This document shows, one piece after another, positions 18,280-27,355 of a stretch of 64,000 nucleotides of DNA (its first letter is position 1; each line of letters begins with the position of its first letter). The stretch spans positions 4,030,001 to 4,094,000 of the forward strand of contig NZ_CP108487.1 in the NCBI RefSeq assembly GCF_036226525.1. The letters are read 5' to 3'. The translations under genes and the position numbers were made by a program. The DNA is from Kribbella sp. NBC_01245 (lineage in GTDB: Bacteria; Actinomycetota; Actinomycetes; Propionibacteriales; Kribbellaceae). The notes under the pieces were generated by a model, which saw only the letters and a program-made list of their open reading frames with translations, made no database searches and was not told the origin of the DNA.

Positions 18280-19015
18280 GCCGATCCGCGTCACCGTTTG
18301 GGGCGAAAACGTCCACGAGCACCGCGATCAAAGCGTCAAGGAAATCTATCCGGACACCATGCACGAAACGATCGCGGCCGGATTGCGGGCGTCGCTCGGA
18401 ACTGACGTCGAGGTTCGTACGGCGTGGATGCAGCAGCCCGAAAACGGATTGACCGAAGAGGTGCTGGCGAATACCGATGTGCTCACCTGGTGGGGGCATG
18501 CCGCGCACGGGGATGTCACCGACGAGGTGGCCGAACGGGTGCAGCAGGCAGTGCTTGCCGGGATGGGCTTATTGGTGTTGCATTCGGCGCATTTCTCGAA
18601 GCCGTTCATCCGGCTGATGGGGACTACGTGCACGCTGGATTGGCGGAGCGACGGGACCGATCGCGAGTTGCTCTGGACGGTGTCGCCGGGGCATCCGATC
18701 GCCTCAGGAGTGCCGCATCCGATGGTGCTGGAGAAGGAAGAGATGTACGGGGAATTGTTCGATATTCCTCAGCCGGATGAGCTGGTTTTCATTAGCTCAT
18801 TCAGTGGCGGCGAGGTATTTCGGTCGGGCTGCGCCTACCGCCGCGGACGTGGTCGGGTGTTCTATTTCCGACCGGGCGACCAAGAGTATCCGACGTACCA
18901 CGACGGCGGTGTGAAGAAGGTTATTGCCAACGCGGTGAAATGGCTGGCGCCGGACTCGCCGCGCGCTATTCCTGAGGTTCACCACCGGGCGCACCGGGAG
19001 TGGTTCACCAAATAG
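18272..19015 (+). CDS. ThuA-like domain protein
   Basis: A 247-residue protein of the ThuA (trehalose utilization) fold, related to class I glutamine amidotransferases. Recognisable stretches are RVTVWGENVHEH, DVLTWWGHAAHGDV, GLLVLHSAHFSKPF and GRGRVFYFRPGDQEYPTY. ThuA proteins act with a Gfo/Idh/MocA oxidoreductase (ThuB) in rhizobial trehalose or related disaccharide metabolism, and the same pairing is seen here with overlapping reading frames. The exact substrate is unknown. Confidence 0.87.
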   Translation: MPEPIRVTVWGENVHEHRDQSVKEIYPDTMHETIAAGLRASLGTDVEVRTAWMQQPENGLTEEVLANTDVLTWWGHAAHGDVTDEVAERVQQAVLAGMGLLVLHSAHFSKPFIRLMGTTCTLDWRSDGTDRELLWTVSPGHPIASGVPHPMVLEKEEMYGELFDIPQPDELVFISSFSGGEVFRSGCAYRRGRGRVFYFRPGDQEYPTYHDGGVKKVIANAVKWLAPDSPRAIPEVHHRAHREWFTK

Positions 19016-19022
19016 GGCTGAT

Positions 19023-19051
19023 CCCGCGCCGACTTGGGCAATCGGCGCGGG
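19023..19051. terminator. Hairpin between convergent genes
   Basis: A perfect 10-bp GC-rich stem (CCCGCGCCGA/TCGGCGCGGG) with a 9-base loop lies between the ThuA stop and the manC stop. It has no T run on either side, a form common among actinobacterial terminators, and could serve both strands. Confidence 0.6.
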
Positions 19052-19053
19052 GT

Positions 19054-20151
19054 TCAGGTGTATTTGGCGGAATGCGTCGTTTGGACGTGGGCCACTAGGT
19101 CTTTAACGCGTTCGCCGTCGACCAAAGGGCAGACCATGGTCACGTCGCGGGTGTGGACGATGATGTGCTCGCGGAGGCCGACCGTGGCGATCAGGTGGTT
19201 GGGATCGTCGGTGACGATGACGTTGTCGTCGGAGTCGAGCAGGCAGACGAGGGCGTTCTCGTCGCGGCGGTTGCCGCGGTCGTCCGCGTTGTAGGTGCCG
19301 GCCAGCGCGGCCCAGGAACCGACGTCCAGCCACTTGACCGGCATCGGCACGACGACGACTTCGGCATCGACCTTGCCCTGCGAGACGGGCTCCATCACGG
19401 CGAAGTCGACGCTGATCTTCTGCAACTGGGGATAGACCTCAGCCAGGACGGCATCCCGCTCGGGCGTATCCCACCCGGCCGCGACGCGACGAAGCTCGGC
19501 GGCCGAGGCCGGGAGCAGGTCGTCGAGCACGCTCAGCAGGGTCTCGGCACGCCAGACGAACATGCCCGAGTTCCACCAGAAGCGCCCGGTCGCGAGGTAT
19601 TCCTCGGCGGTGGCGCGATCCGGCTTCTCCCGGAACCGGTCCACGACGTACGCCGAAGTGCCCTCGATCGGCTCGCCGCGTTCGACGTACCCGAGGCCGG
19701 TGTGCGGATGCGTCGGCTCGATCCCGAAGGTGGCCAGCGATCGCGGCCGAGCCTCCACGACGTCGAAGGCGGCCTCGATCGCTGCGCGGAAGTCCTCTTC
19801 CGGCGTGATCAGGTGGTCTGAGGTGAGGATCGCGAGCGTGGCGTCCGGGTCGTCGCGGCCGACCACGGCCGAGGCCAGACCGACGGCATTCGCGGTGTCG
19901 CGCCCGATCGGTTCGCCGATCAGGTTGCCCTCGGGCAGTTCCGGGATCTGGGCCCGAATCTGCTCGCCGTACGCCGCCGCCGCGCAGACGTAGATGCGCG
20001 AAGGATCGACAAGTCCCTCTAGCCGGTTGTACGCCACCCGGAGCAGCGACAAGCCGCCCGTCAGGGGCAGCAGCTGCTTGGGCTTGTCGGACCGGGACAA
20101 CGGCCACAACCGCGTCCCCGACCCGCCGGCCAGAATCACCACGTTTCGCAT
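19054..20151 (-). CDS. manC: Mannose-1-phosphate guanylyltransferase
   Basis: Makes GDP-mannose from mannose-1-phosphate and GTP. The 365-residue protein starts MRNVVILAGGSGTRLWPLSR, the nucleotidyltransferase signature, followed by DKPKQLLPL. It also has GLGYVERGEP, FREKPDRATAEEYL and FWWNSGMFVW, all characteristic of GDP-mannose pyrophosphorylases. There is no C-terminal isomerase domain. The ATG at 20149-20151 is the natural start; the upstream open frame is not conserved. It completes the mannose pathway begun by manA and manB at 2.6-6.4 kb. Confidence 0.94.
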   Translation of the reverse strand: MRNVVILAGGSGTRLWPLSRSDKPKQLLPLTGGLSLLRVAYNRLEGLVDPSRIYVCAAAAYGEQIRAQIPELPEGNLIGEPIGRDTANAVGLASAVVGRDDPDATLAILTSDHLITPEEDFRAAIEAAFDVVEARPRSLATFGIEPTHPHTGLGYVERGEPIEGTSAYVVDRFREKPDRATAEEYLATGRFWWNSGMFVWRAETLLSVLDDLLPASAAELRRVAAGWDTPERDAVLAEVYPQLQKISVDFAVMEPVSQGKVDAEVVVVPMPVKWLDVGSWAALAGTYNADDRGNRRDENALVCLLDSDDNVIVTDDPNHLIATVGLREHIIVHTRDVTMVCPLVDGERVKDLVAHVQTTHSAKYT

Positions 20152-20244
20152 GACGAGCCAGCCTAGCCGTTCCCGGACCACGCGCTGGTCAGGAACCTGC
20201 GGGTACGCCGAACCGTTGCCGGTGAAAGGCGAAGGAGCCGGCGA

Positions 20245-20505
20245 ATGCATTGGGCGTTGTGGGTGGCGAGCGGGCTGGTCGGGTTGTTCCTGCTCGACCG
20301 GCTGCTGCTCTGGGTCGAGGGCAAAGGCTGGCTCTACTACCGCAAACGCCGTCCCGAGCGTGGTGCGCATGGCGTCGGCCTTGCCTTCCTGGAGATGTAC
20401 CAGGGGTACGACGACAACCGCCGCATCGCCAACGAGCAACGCGTCAAGGACGCGACCATCCGTCAGACCAAGCGAGCCTCACCGCCCATCGACCTCGACA
20501 CCTGA
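20245..20505 (+). CDS. Small membrane protein, unknown function
   Basis: An 86-residue protein with one N-terminal membrane helix (WALWVASGLVGLFLLDRLLLW) and a charged cytoplasmic tail. GAAGGAG sits 8 bases before the ATG, which supports expression. It is divergent from manC across 93 bp. No family is recognised with confidence. Confidence 0.7.
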   Translation: MHWALWVASGLVGLFLLDRLLLWVEGKGWLYYRKRRPERGAHGVGLAFLEMYQGYDDNRRIANEQRVKDATIRQTKRASPPIDLDT

Positions 20506-20905
20506 CGCCTTTCTCCTCCTGCCGCCCTTCTCCTCCTGCCATGAGTGGTCGCGTCTGACACCTTCTCCTCCTGCCGTCTTTCCTTCCCCTGACACCTCTC
20601 CTCTGCTGCCGCGAGTGGGCGCGTCTGGTCCGCTCTGCCACGGGCAATTGGCGCACCTTGGCCGACCGTCGCGCCAATCTTGGACCACTTCATTGCCAAT
20701 TCGACCCGCGCGACTTTTGGCATACAGTGCAGCCGATCAGGCGGCATACGTCGACGCTATATGGCAGATGCCGCGCTCATTCAGGAAACGTTCGGTCAAC
20801 TCTTGACCACTTCTTGTCCAGTGTGAGACGGTCCTCGGCACACGACCGGGACACCGGGTGCCCCCATCGAAGATCCCGAGTGCCCGCTCAAAGACCGGAG
20901 GTGTC
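20506..20905. other. Gene-free stretch with short dispersed repeats
   Basis: No gene is supported in these 400 bases. The first 130 bases are pyrimidine-rich on this strand (repeated CTCCTCCTGCC) and contain two copies of the motif also found at 34.1 kb (listed separately). The rest is ordinary upstream DNA of the GH16 gene. Confidence 0.65.
20537..20630. repeat. Two copies of a dispersed intergenic motif
   Basis: The sequence TGCCrYGAGTGGkCGCGTCTG occurs at 20537-20558 and 20607-20630 and again, near identical, at 34124-34147. Pyrimidine-rich sequence surrounds it here. Three occurrences in non-coding DNA in one window suggest a dispersed repeat family. Confidence 0.65.
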
Positions 20906-21757
20906 ATGAAACGAATCCGCCTGACGGCCGTACTGCTTGCGGCCGCCGTCGTTTCACCCGCTCTGACCACCGCGCCCGCCGGCGCCTACGACAAACCCGA
21001 GCCGCGACGGACCCTGGCCCTCACTTGGCAGGACGAGTTCAACTCGGCGGGCGGGACGCGGCCGAGTACGAGCAAGTGGAACTACAACCTCGGTGGTGAA
21101 CCCAACTGGGGCAACGAGGAATGGCAGTACTACACCAACCGCCGCGAGAACGTCTCCACCGACGGCGCGGGCAATCTCGTCATCCAGGCGCGCAAGGAAC
21201 GCCTGCCTGGCATGGAGAACTGCCAGTTCGGCACCTGTGACATCACCTCGGGCCGGATCACCACAAAGGCCAAGTTCGAGCAGGCGTACGGCAAGTTCGA
21301 GGCGCGGATCAAGGTGCCGGACGGCGCGGGGTTGTGGCCGGCGTTCTGGATGATGGGCAACAACATCGACGAGGTCGACTGGCCGAACAACGGCGAGATC
21401 GACATCATGGAAATCATCGGCAGCGAGCCGTACACGCTCTATGGCACGGTGCACGGTCCCGGCTACCACTCGGAGAACGGCCCGGGCGGCGAGACCGGCA
21501 ACAGCCGCAAGTGGGCGGACGACTTCCACCTGTTCGCGGTGGAGTGGTCGCCGTGGGAGATCGTGTGGACCGTGGACGGCCGCCGCTTCCACAGCGTGAC
21601 GCCGGACGACATCCCCGAAGGTGCCGACTGGGTCTTCGACCATCCGTTCTACCTGCTGCTGAACCTGGCCGTCGGTGGCGTCTGGCCGGGGCCGCCCAAC
21701 GCGTCGACCCGCTTCCCCGCGAAGATGCTGGTCGACTACGTTCGCGTCTACAGCTAG
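20906..21757 (+). CDS. Secreted family 16 glycoside hydrolase (beta-glucanase type)
   Basis: A 283-residue exported enzyme. Residues 1-27 are a signal peptide (AVLLAAAVVSPALTTAPAGA). The GH16 catalytic motif is GEIDIMEI with nucleophile E164, D166 and acid/base E169; LWPAFWMMG precedes it and FYLLLNLAVGG follows, as in laminarinase-like members. It would cut beta-1,3 or mixed-linked glucans outside the cell. The ATG at 20906 has GGAGG 4 bases upstream. The GntR regulator gene begins 108 bases downstream and could regulate it. Confidence 0.94.
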   Translation: MKRIRLTAVLLAAAVVSPALTTAPAGAYDKPEPRRTLALTWQDEFNSAGGTRPSTSKWNYNLGGEPNWGNEEWQYYTNRRENVSTDGAGNLVIQARKERLPGMENCQFGTCDITSGRITTKAKFEQAYGKFEARIKVPDGAGLWPAFWMMGNNIDEVDWPNNGEIDIMEIIGSEPYTLYGTVHGPGYHSENGPGGETGNSRKWADDFHLFAVEWSPWEIVWTVDGRRFHSVTPDDIPEGADWVFDHPFYLLLNLAVGGVWPGPPNASTRFPAKMLVDYVRVYS

Positions 21758-21781
21758 ACGTCCAGCTCGGCGGTAAACAGT

Positions 21782-21851
21782 TCGACGGCATCAGTTGGAC
21801 GGCATCGGTTGGACGGCATCGGTTCGACAGCATCGGTTCGACAGCATCGAT
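21782..21851. repeat. Five 14-bp tandem repeats upstream of the GntR gene
   Basis: Five consecutive 14-base units with consensus TsGACrGCATCrGT, starting at 21782, 21796, 21810, 21824 and 21838. Units two and three are identical. The array ends 14 bases before the GTG of the GntR regulator and fills most of the gap after the GH16 gene. It may be a repeated operator or a slippage-prone spacer. Confidence 0.9.
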
Positions 21852-21865
21852 TCGGAAGGGCAGCG

Positions 21866-22645
21866 GTGACAGTCAGTCTGCGGAAGCGCGATCGCGCCCG
21901 GGAACACCTGATCGGCCTGATCGAAACCAGGGCGGTCGGGCAGGCGATCCCGTCCGAACGACAGCTGTCCGCCGACCTCGGTATCTCCCGGCCGACCCTG
22001 CGATCGGTCGTCGACGAGCTGATCCGCGACGGCTGGCTGGTCCGCCAGCACGGCCGGGGCATGTTCGTCGGCACCCCCAAGATCGCGCAGAAGATCGTCG
22101 GCGGCCCCTCCCACACCGGAGGGGCCGCCTACCCCCCAGCCCCCGGCACCTGGACCAGCCGCGTCCTCAGCCACTCCGTAGTCCCCGCCGGCATGGCCAT
22201 CGGCAGCCGCCTACGCGTCAAACCCGGCACCCCCGTACTACGCATCGCCCGCCAACGCCTCGTCGACGGCGAACCCATGTCACTCGAAACCATCCACGTA
22301 CTCGACGAGCTAGTCCCAGGCATCGACATCACCGCAGTCGAAACCGGCTCCTTCTACGCCCTCCTGCGAGACCGGTACGACGTGATCCCAACCGAGGCAG
22401 AGCAAATCCACGAAGCCGCCGCGGCCGACGCCACCGAAGCAGCCCTCCTCGGCCTCACCGAAGGCGCCCCAATCCTCACCCTCGAACGCATCACCCGCGA
22501 CCAACACGGCCGCCTCTTCGAATACACCCGAGCCTCCTACCGCGGCGACCGCTACCGCGTAACCTCCCACCTCTCCCTAACCACCTCCCCCACCCGCCAC
22601 CACACCCGCATAACCCCCGCCCCCGCCGCTCCCGGCCACCCCTGA
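21866..22645 (+). CDS. GntR-family regulator with UTRA ligand domain
   Basis: A 259-residue transcription factor. The N-terminal 70 residues are a GntR winged helix (QAIPSERQLSADLGISRPTL and LIRDGWLVRQHGRGMFV). Residues about 100-240 are a UTRA domain (PVLRIARQRLVDGEPMSLET, then APILTLERITRDQHGRLFEY), which in HutC-type regulators binds sugar phosphates or similar effectors. The GTG at 21866 has GGAAGGG about 5 bases upstream. Codon use in the 3' half is unusually C- and A-rich with TAC/CTA codons. The neighbouring glucanase is a plausible target. Confidence 0.9.
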   Translation: MTVSLRKRDRAREHLIGLIETRAVGQAIPSERQLSADLGISRPTLRSVVDELIRDGWLVRQHGRGMFVGTPKIAQKIVGGPSHTGGAAYPPAPGTWTSRVLSHSVVPAGMAIGSRLRVKPGTPVLRIARQRLVDGEPMSLETIHVLDELVPGIDITAVETGSFYALLRDRYDVIPTEAEQIHEAAAADATEAALLGLTEGAPILTLERITRDQHGRLFEYTRASYRGDRYRVTSHLSLTTSPTRHHTRITPAPAAPGHP

Positions 22646-22674
22646 CGCCGAGACCCGACCCGCCGCGCACCCGG

Positions 22675-22988
22675 TCCATCGGGCTCAAGTGACGCGGCGC
22701 CTCGCTGTTCATCGGGCCCTAGCGACACGGCGTGTCCCGGTTCATCGGGCCCTAGTGACGCGGCGTGTCGGCATTCATCGGGCCCTTGTGACCACGGCGC
22801 ATACAGTGCTGGGCCGCTGAAACGCCGTTTCAGTACTACTAACACGCTGTCTCAGTGAGCCGGTCGACCTTGGCCCAAGGGACCGATGAACGGCAACACG
22901 CCGCGTCACAAGGGCCCGATGACGCGCCGGGGTGTGGTCAGAAGGGGCCGATGAACCGCGACACGCCTGGTCACAAGGGCCCTATGAC
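22675..22988. repeat. Two-sided array of 33-bp repeats around a central palindrome
   Basis: Four forward units of 33 bp begin at 22675, 22708, 22741 and 22774, with consensus TTCATCGGGCCCTAGTGACG then CGGCGTGTC. Inverted units with the same period end at about 22890, 22923, 22955 and 22987; the second and fourth are the best. The centre (22805-22857) contains the perfect palindrome CTGAAACgccGTTTCAG at 22817-22833. No unique spacers are present, so it is not a CRISPR array. It occupies nearly the whole gap between the GntR and DUF2470 genes. Confidence 0.88.
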
Positions 22989-23003
22989 GCACCATGGGTA
23001 CGG

Positions 23004-23345
23004 CTAGTTGAGGCGGGTTTGGAGGGTGGCGGCTTCGCGGTACATGCGGGCGAATTCGGTGCGGAAGGCGGTGCGTTCGGCGATTTGGGAGTACCACGGG
23101 ATGACGACTTGGATGGCGTCGCCTTGCGGGCGGCCGACGGCGTAGACCGCGCCGGCTGGGTCGATCGCGGTCAGCGCGACGCCAACGGCGTCTGGTACGC
23201 CGCCGAGCATGCGGACGATCAGCAGGCAGTCATCGGCGTGGTCCTCGTTCATGTGCTGGAGTACGGCGTCCACGACGTGCGGCGCGAATGGGTTCGGCCG
23301 GAGTGGATCCGGCCGCCACTGCTCGGGGGACGGGGGGACGCTCAT
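23004..23345 (-). CDS. DUF2470-domain protein, haem-locus associated
   Basis: A 113-residue protein built almost entirely of a DUF2470 domain (VVDAVLQHMNEDHADDCL, then ALTAIDPAGAVYAV). This domain is also found at the C-terminus of HugZ/HutZ-type haem-utilization proteins, where the conserved His/Asp region lies at the haem-binding end. It is translationally coupled to the HtaA-domain gene (ATGA overlap at 23342-23345) and is the last gene of the minus-strand haem operon. A role in intracellular haem handling is an inference from context. Confidence 0.85.
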   Translation of the reverse strand: MSVPPSPEQWRPDPLRPNPFAPHVVDAVLQHMNEDHADDCLLIVRMLGGVPDAVGVALTAIDPAGAVYAVGRPQGDAIQVVIPWYSQIAERTAFRTEFARMYREAATLQTRLN

Positions 23346-26300
23346 GCGGTCGGCCCGTTCTCGTTGATCGCGAGCTGACTGGACTTACGTCGGCGGCGGG
23401 TTAGAAGCAGGAGCGAGGCGCCGGCTGCAAGAAGTACGACGCCGGCCACGAGCGGCCCGGTCGACGTACCGCCCGTCTCAGCTAGGGACGACGGCGGCTT
23501 GAGCTGCTTGTCCACACCGTCCGTGCCGTCGGTCCCGTCCGACCCATCTGAACCGTCGGAGCCATCGGAGCCGTTGCCGTCGGGGTCTGGTTGGCCGGCG
23601 CCGGGTTTCGCCTTGACGGTAAAGGAAGTGGCGGCGAGAGTGCCGGCCGGTCCCGTCAGCGCCACCGTGTGCTTGCCGACCGCGAAGGTCGTCGGCACCG
23701 TCCATGTCAGGCGTACTTTGCCGTCGGCGCCGACCGTCTGAGCGCCGACCTCCGTCCCCAGCGCCACGGCAGCGCTGGTCGTCCCCTGTGTGGTGGAGGT
23801 GGTGGGGGTTGTGAAGTGGAGGGGGACGCGTATGTCGAAGGTGCGGTTGCCGGTTGAGCGGTGGTCGGTACGGACGTAGAGGACGCAGCCCTTTGCGGAC
23901 TTCGCGCAGTCGTTGAATTCGTCCGACGAGGACACCTTGATCGAGGCGAGTGCGGAGAGGTCGGTGCGGATCGGGACGACCACGTTTTCCGAGCCCGGGT
24001 ACGGGAAGTTCGTGATCCACTGCGACTGGCCCGACTCGCCCGACATGTCGACGCCACCAATGGCCGGCGAGGCCTGCTGCCCGGGTCCATTGTCGAACGC
24101 CGTCAGCAAGTAGAACCCACTCGGCGCCGCGGCCGTATTCGCTTTGCTGTTCCGCAGACCAGTGACCTTCACCGTGACCGTCGCACCATCAGGGACGACA
24201 AGCTTGCCTCCCGCAACGGACACACCTGCCACGGCCGTGACCTCCACCGCCTGGCCCTTGCCATTGGCAAACGTATGAACGGCCGCCTTCCCCGGATCCA
24301 CCACAGCCTTCACCCGCTGACCAACCGGCAATCCCTTGCCCTCAACAACAATCTGCTTGCCCTGCACAACCGTCAACGGATTCACCACGACAGAAGCCGG
24401 TACCGTAACGGTCAACGCCGCAGCGGAGCTCACAGCCGAACCCGCTGAGTTACTAAAGACCGCCCGAAAACGCGCACCGTTGTCACCGGCAACGACTCCA
24501 GCCACCAAAAGCGTGGAGGTCAGCGCCGAAGGTGAGGAAACGGGCTGCCAGATTTTGCCCTGGTCGTTACTGCGTTCCCATTGCACGGTCGGCGCAGGCG
24601 TCCCGGATGCCGCCGCCACAAAACTGACCGAGCCCCCTGCCGCAACCGCGACGGCCTTCGGCTGAGCAGTCACAACCGGTACGACAGGTTGCGGCCCGGG
24701 CTGCTTGAAGGTGATGGCACGGAAGACGTCCTGAGTACGGTCCTTGGTCAGATCCAGCAACGCATTATCGGCCGGAACCGGCGAGTGGAAGCTCGCGATA
24801 TGGCACGCCACCCGCAGACAGTTCACGTCCGCGTTCCGGAAGGTCGCCAGCACCGGCACCGACGCCTCAAAGGTCCCCTCGGCCGTGGTCTCGACGCGCT
24901 GCGCTCCCGAGAACGGCGACGGATGCGCCGTACCCGATGAACCAACCGGCGTCTGCGCAACGTACAACGCGCGGCGAGGGGCGAACCCGCTACCGCGCAC
25001 GGTCACGAGCTGCCCATCCGCGAGCTCCGTCACCGGGTCCACCACCAACGTCGGCGTACCGGTGTTGCCGAAAGCAACGGGTTTGAGCACCTCCTGCGAC
25101 GCGTTCGCCACCGCCCCTCCGGCCGCATACGTGGCGATGCCGAAGGTCCCGACCGCCTCGGCCGGAACGCGCAGGTCAAGCGTCGTCTCGAACGAGCCGT
25201 CGGCCTTCAGGGTCACGTACGCCGGATTGGGCTGACCCGGGCGAGACGAATCCGGCAACGCCCACTTCTGGTCGACCACCCGGCGACTCGACGGCGCCGC
25301 GCTCTCGGACGGACGCCAGACCGGGTCGAAGTTGCCGAACACGACGTACACCCCCGCCGGCAGCCCAGGCGTCACCGGCGGCCGAGTCGAGAGGTTCGCC
25401 GCCGGGTCGAAGCCCGAACCCTTGACCGTGACCCGAGTGGTCCCAGCTGCCGGGACCACGCCGAGTGGTTTACCGTCCGCGCCGAGGATTTCCAGCTTCG
25501 GATTCCAGCCCGGCGCCGGTTCGTCGTCCACCTCGACCGAAAACGTGATCGGGTCCATCGCGGCACCGGCCTCGTAGAAGTTCGCGAAGGCGGGCACCCC
25601 GGCCGCGGTCAACTTCGTCGGCGCACCGGTCACCCGGGCCACGCCGTCCTTGATCACCAAGGGCTTGGCCGAAAGGTCGATATCGGCGAGCTCCACATCG
25701 TCGTACGTCGTGGTCTGCCCGGTCTCGGGGCTCTTGCTCGCGACATCCGCGACGACCTTGCCGGCATTGCCCTCGACCTTGACGCGCAGCTGCGAGACCT
25801 CGACCTCGAGCAACGGATTGCCCGGCTGGCTCTCATGCCCCTTGAAATACACTCCTCCCCCGAACGCAACCTGCACGCGCCCGCCACCAGCTGTACCCGA
25901 GCCCTCGGGAAAGCGGAACGTGCCATCGGTACTGCGCAAAGCAGGCGGACGCATCGTGATCGAGCCGTGCGCGATATTCCCCTCGATGTACTGCCGGAAC
26001 GACGCCTTCAACCCCCAGTCGAGCGCATTGGTGACAGGCACTTCCGGATCAGAACCACCAGCAAACGCGACCGGCACTGCAAGCTCATGCGCAGCGTTGA
26101 CCGCACCACCACCCGGATAGGTGTAAACGCCATAGTTGCGCGGGTTGTCCGCGACCACCTTGGCATTGACCTTCACCTCGAAAGTCCCATCCGCGGCCAA
26201 CGGCACCAGCCGCGGCGCCTGCGCCGGGAAGTCCCGAGTGACCTGGTCGTACGACGATTGCGGCAGCGCCCACTTGGTATCGATCAGCGTCCGTGTGGCG

Positions 26301-27355
26301 GCAGTGGCACCCTTCGACGGCTGCCACTCGTCGGCGAACGACCCGAAAACGACGTACACGCCCGCGGGCTGCCCAGGCGTCACCGGCACCCGCAACGACG
26401 TGTTGGCCGCCGGATCGAACCCCGACCCCTTGACCGTGATCAGCTCGCCATCGCGGTTGAGCCCAGACGTCTTGGAGACCTCGATCCGCGGCGTCCATAC
26501 CTGCGCGGGCTGCACTGTCAGCGTCGCCGGGTTGCTCGACGCATGACCGGTCGCGTTCATGAAGACGGCGCGATATTGCCGACCACTCGACGCGATCTCG
26601 ACGGCCGGCAACACCAAGCCAGCAGTAGTTGCTCCCGGCAACAACTCCCACGCGCCACCCGGCCCGCGCGTTTGCCAGGCAACGGACAACGCGCCCGAAG
26701 CCGTCGCGGTGAACGTCGCAGCCTGCCCGGCCGTGACCGTCGCGTCAGCGGGATGGGCGGTCACCACAGGCGCCGTACCGGCCTCAGTGAAAACGATCGG
26801 CACGCGCAGGTCGAAAGCCCGGTTGCCGGTGGCGCGATGGTCGACGCGCAGGTAGACCACGCAGCCGGTCGCGACGATCTTGCAGTCCGTGAACTCGTCA
26901 GCCGAGGACACCTTGATCGAAGCCGTCGCGGTCAGGTCGGTCGCAATCGGAACGGCCGGCGTACCCGGATACGGGTTGTTGGTGATCCACTGCGACGCAC
27001 CACTCGCGCCACTCGTATCGGCACCACCGATCGCCGGTGACGCGACCACGCCAGGCCCTTTGTCGACGGCCGTCAGCAGGTAGAACCCGCTCGGCGCGGC
27101 TGCTGTGTTCTGCGGGCTGTTGGTCAGGCCGCTGAGCTTCGCGGTGACCTTCGCGCCATCAACCACGACGAGCTTGCCGTCCTGCTGGACCAGCGGGTTG
27201 GCATCACCCGAGCTCAACACAACGGTCTGACCGTTCGCATTGCTGAAGGTGAACTCGTCAGCAGCAACCGCAGCAGCAGCCGGTACGACGCTGAGGCCGC
27301 CGCTGGTGACGGTCGCGATCGCGGCGAGGGTCGCGAGCAGGCGCCTGGCGGTCAT
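23342..27355 (-). CDS. Giant surface haem-binding protein with HtaA domain
   Basis: A 1337-residue exported protein. It has a signal peptide at 1-32; a Cys/His module at about 35-190 (C158, C165, H173); an Ig-like segment at 195-285; a beta domain at 288-432; an HtaA domain at about 445-610 (LDWGLKASFRQYIEG, VAFGGGVYFKGHE); a second beta domain at 615-763; another Ig-like segment at 895-985; and a second copy of the Cys/His module at 1028-1182 (C1150, C1157, H1165). An Asp/Gly/Ser linker precedes the sorting signal LAETGG (1291-1296), a membrane helix and RRRR. HtaA domains bind haem in Corynebacterium diphtheriae. The LAxTG form suits class E sortases; no sortase gene is nearby. Coupled at both ends by ATGA overlaps. 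Confidence 0.92.
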   Translation of the reverse strand: MTARRLLATLAAIATVTSGGLSVVPAAAAVAADEFTFSNANGQTVVLSSGDANPLVQQDGKLVVVDGAKVTAKLSGLTNSPQNTAAAPSGFYLLTAVDKGPGVVASPAIGGADTSGASGASQWITNNPYPGTPAVPIATDLTATASIKVSSADEFTDCKIVATGCVVYLRVDHRATGNRAFDLRVPIVFTEAGTAPVVTAHPADATVTAGQAATFTATASGALSVAWQTRGPGGAWELLPGATTAGLVLPAVEIASSGRQYRAVFMNATGHASSNPATLTVQPAQVWTPRIEVSKTSGLNRDGELITVKGSGFDPAANTSLRVPVTPGQPAGVYVVFGSFADEWQPSKGATAATRTLIDTKWALPQSSYDQVTRDFPAQAPRLVPLAADGTFEVKVNAKVVADNPRNYGVYTYPGGGAVNAAHELAVPVAFAGGSDPEVPVTNALDWGLKASFRQYIEGNIAHGSITMRPPALRSTDGTFRFPEGSGTAGGGRVQVAFGGGVYFKGHESQPGNPLLEVEVSQLRVKVEGNAGKVVADVASKSPETGQTTTYDDVELADIDLSAKPLVIKDGVARVTGAPTKLTAAGVPAFANFYEAGAAMDPITFSVEVDDEPAPGWNPKLEILGADGKPLGVVPAAGTTRVTVKGSGFDPAANLSTRPPVTPGLPAGVYVVFGNFDPVWRPSESAAPSSRRVVDQKWALPDSSRPGQPNPAYVTLKADGSFETTLDLRVPAEAVGTFGIATYAAGGAVANASQEVLKPVAFGNTGTPTLVVDPVTELADGQLVTVRGSGFAPRRALYVAQTPVGSSGTAHPSPFSGAQRVETTAEGTFEASVPVLATFRNADVNCLRVACHIASFHSPVPADNALLDLTKDRTQDVFRAITFKQPGPQPVVPVVTAQPKAVAVAAGGSVSFVAAASGTPAPTVQWERSNDQGKIWQPVSSPSALTSTLLVAGVVAGDNGARFRAVFSNSAGSAVSSAAALTVTVPASVVVNPLTVVQGKQIVVEGKGLPVGQRVKAVVDPGKAAVHTFANGKGQAVEVTAVAGVSVAGGKLVVPDGATVTVKVTGLRNSKANTAAAPSGFYLLTAFDNGPGQQASPAIGGVDMSGESGQSQWITNFPYPGSENVVVPIRTDLSALASIKVSSSDEFNDCAKSAKGCVLYVRTDHRSTGNRTFDIRVPLHFTTPTTSTTQGTTSAAVALGTEVGAQTVGADGKVRLTWTVPTTFAVGKHTVALTGPAGTLAATSFTVKAKPGAGQPDPDGNGSDGSDGSDGSDGTDGTDGVDKQLKPPSSLAETGGTSTGPLVAGVVLLAAGASLLLLTRRRRKSSQLAINENGPTA

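Noticed and set aside
22675..22988. CRISPR array
   Set aside because: The 33-bp units are contiguous without unique spacers, half are inverted, and no cas gene is present.
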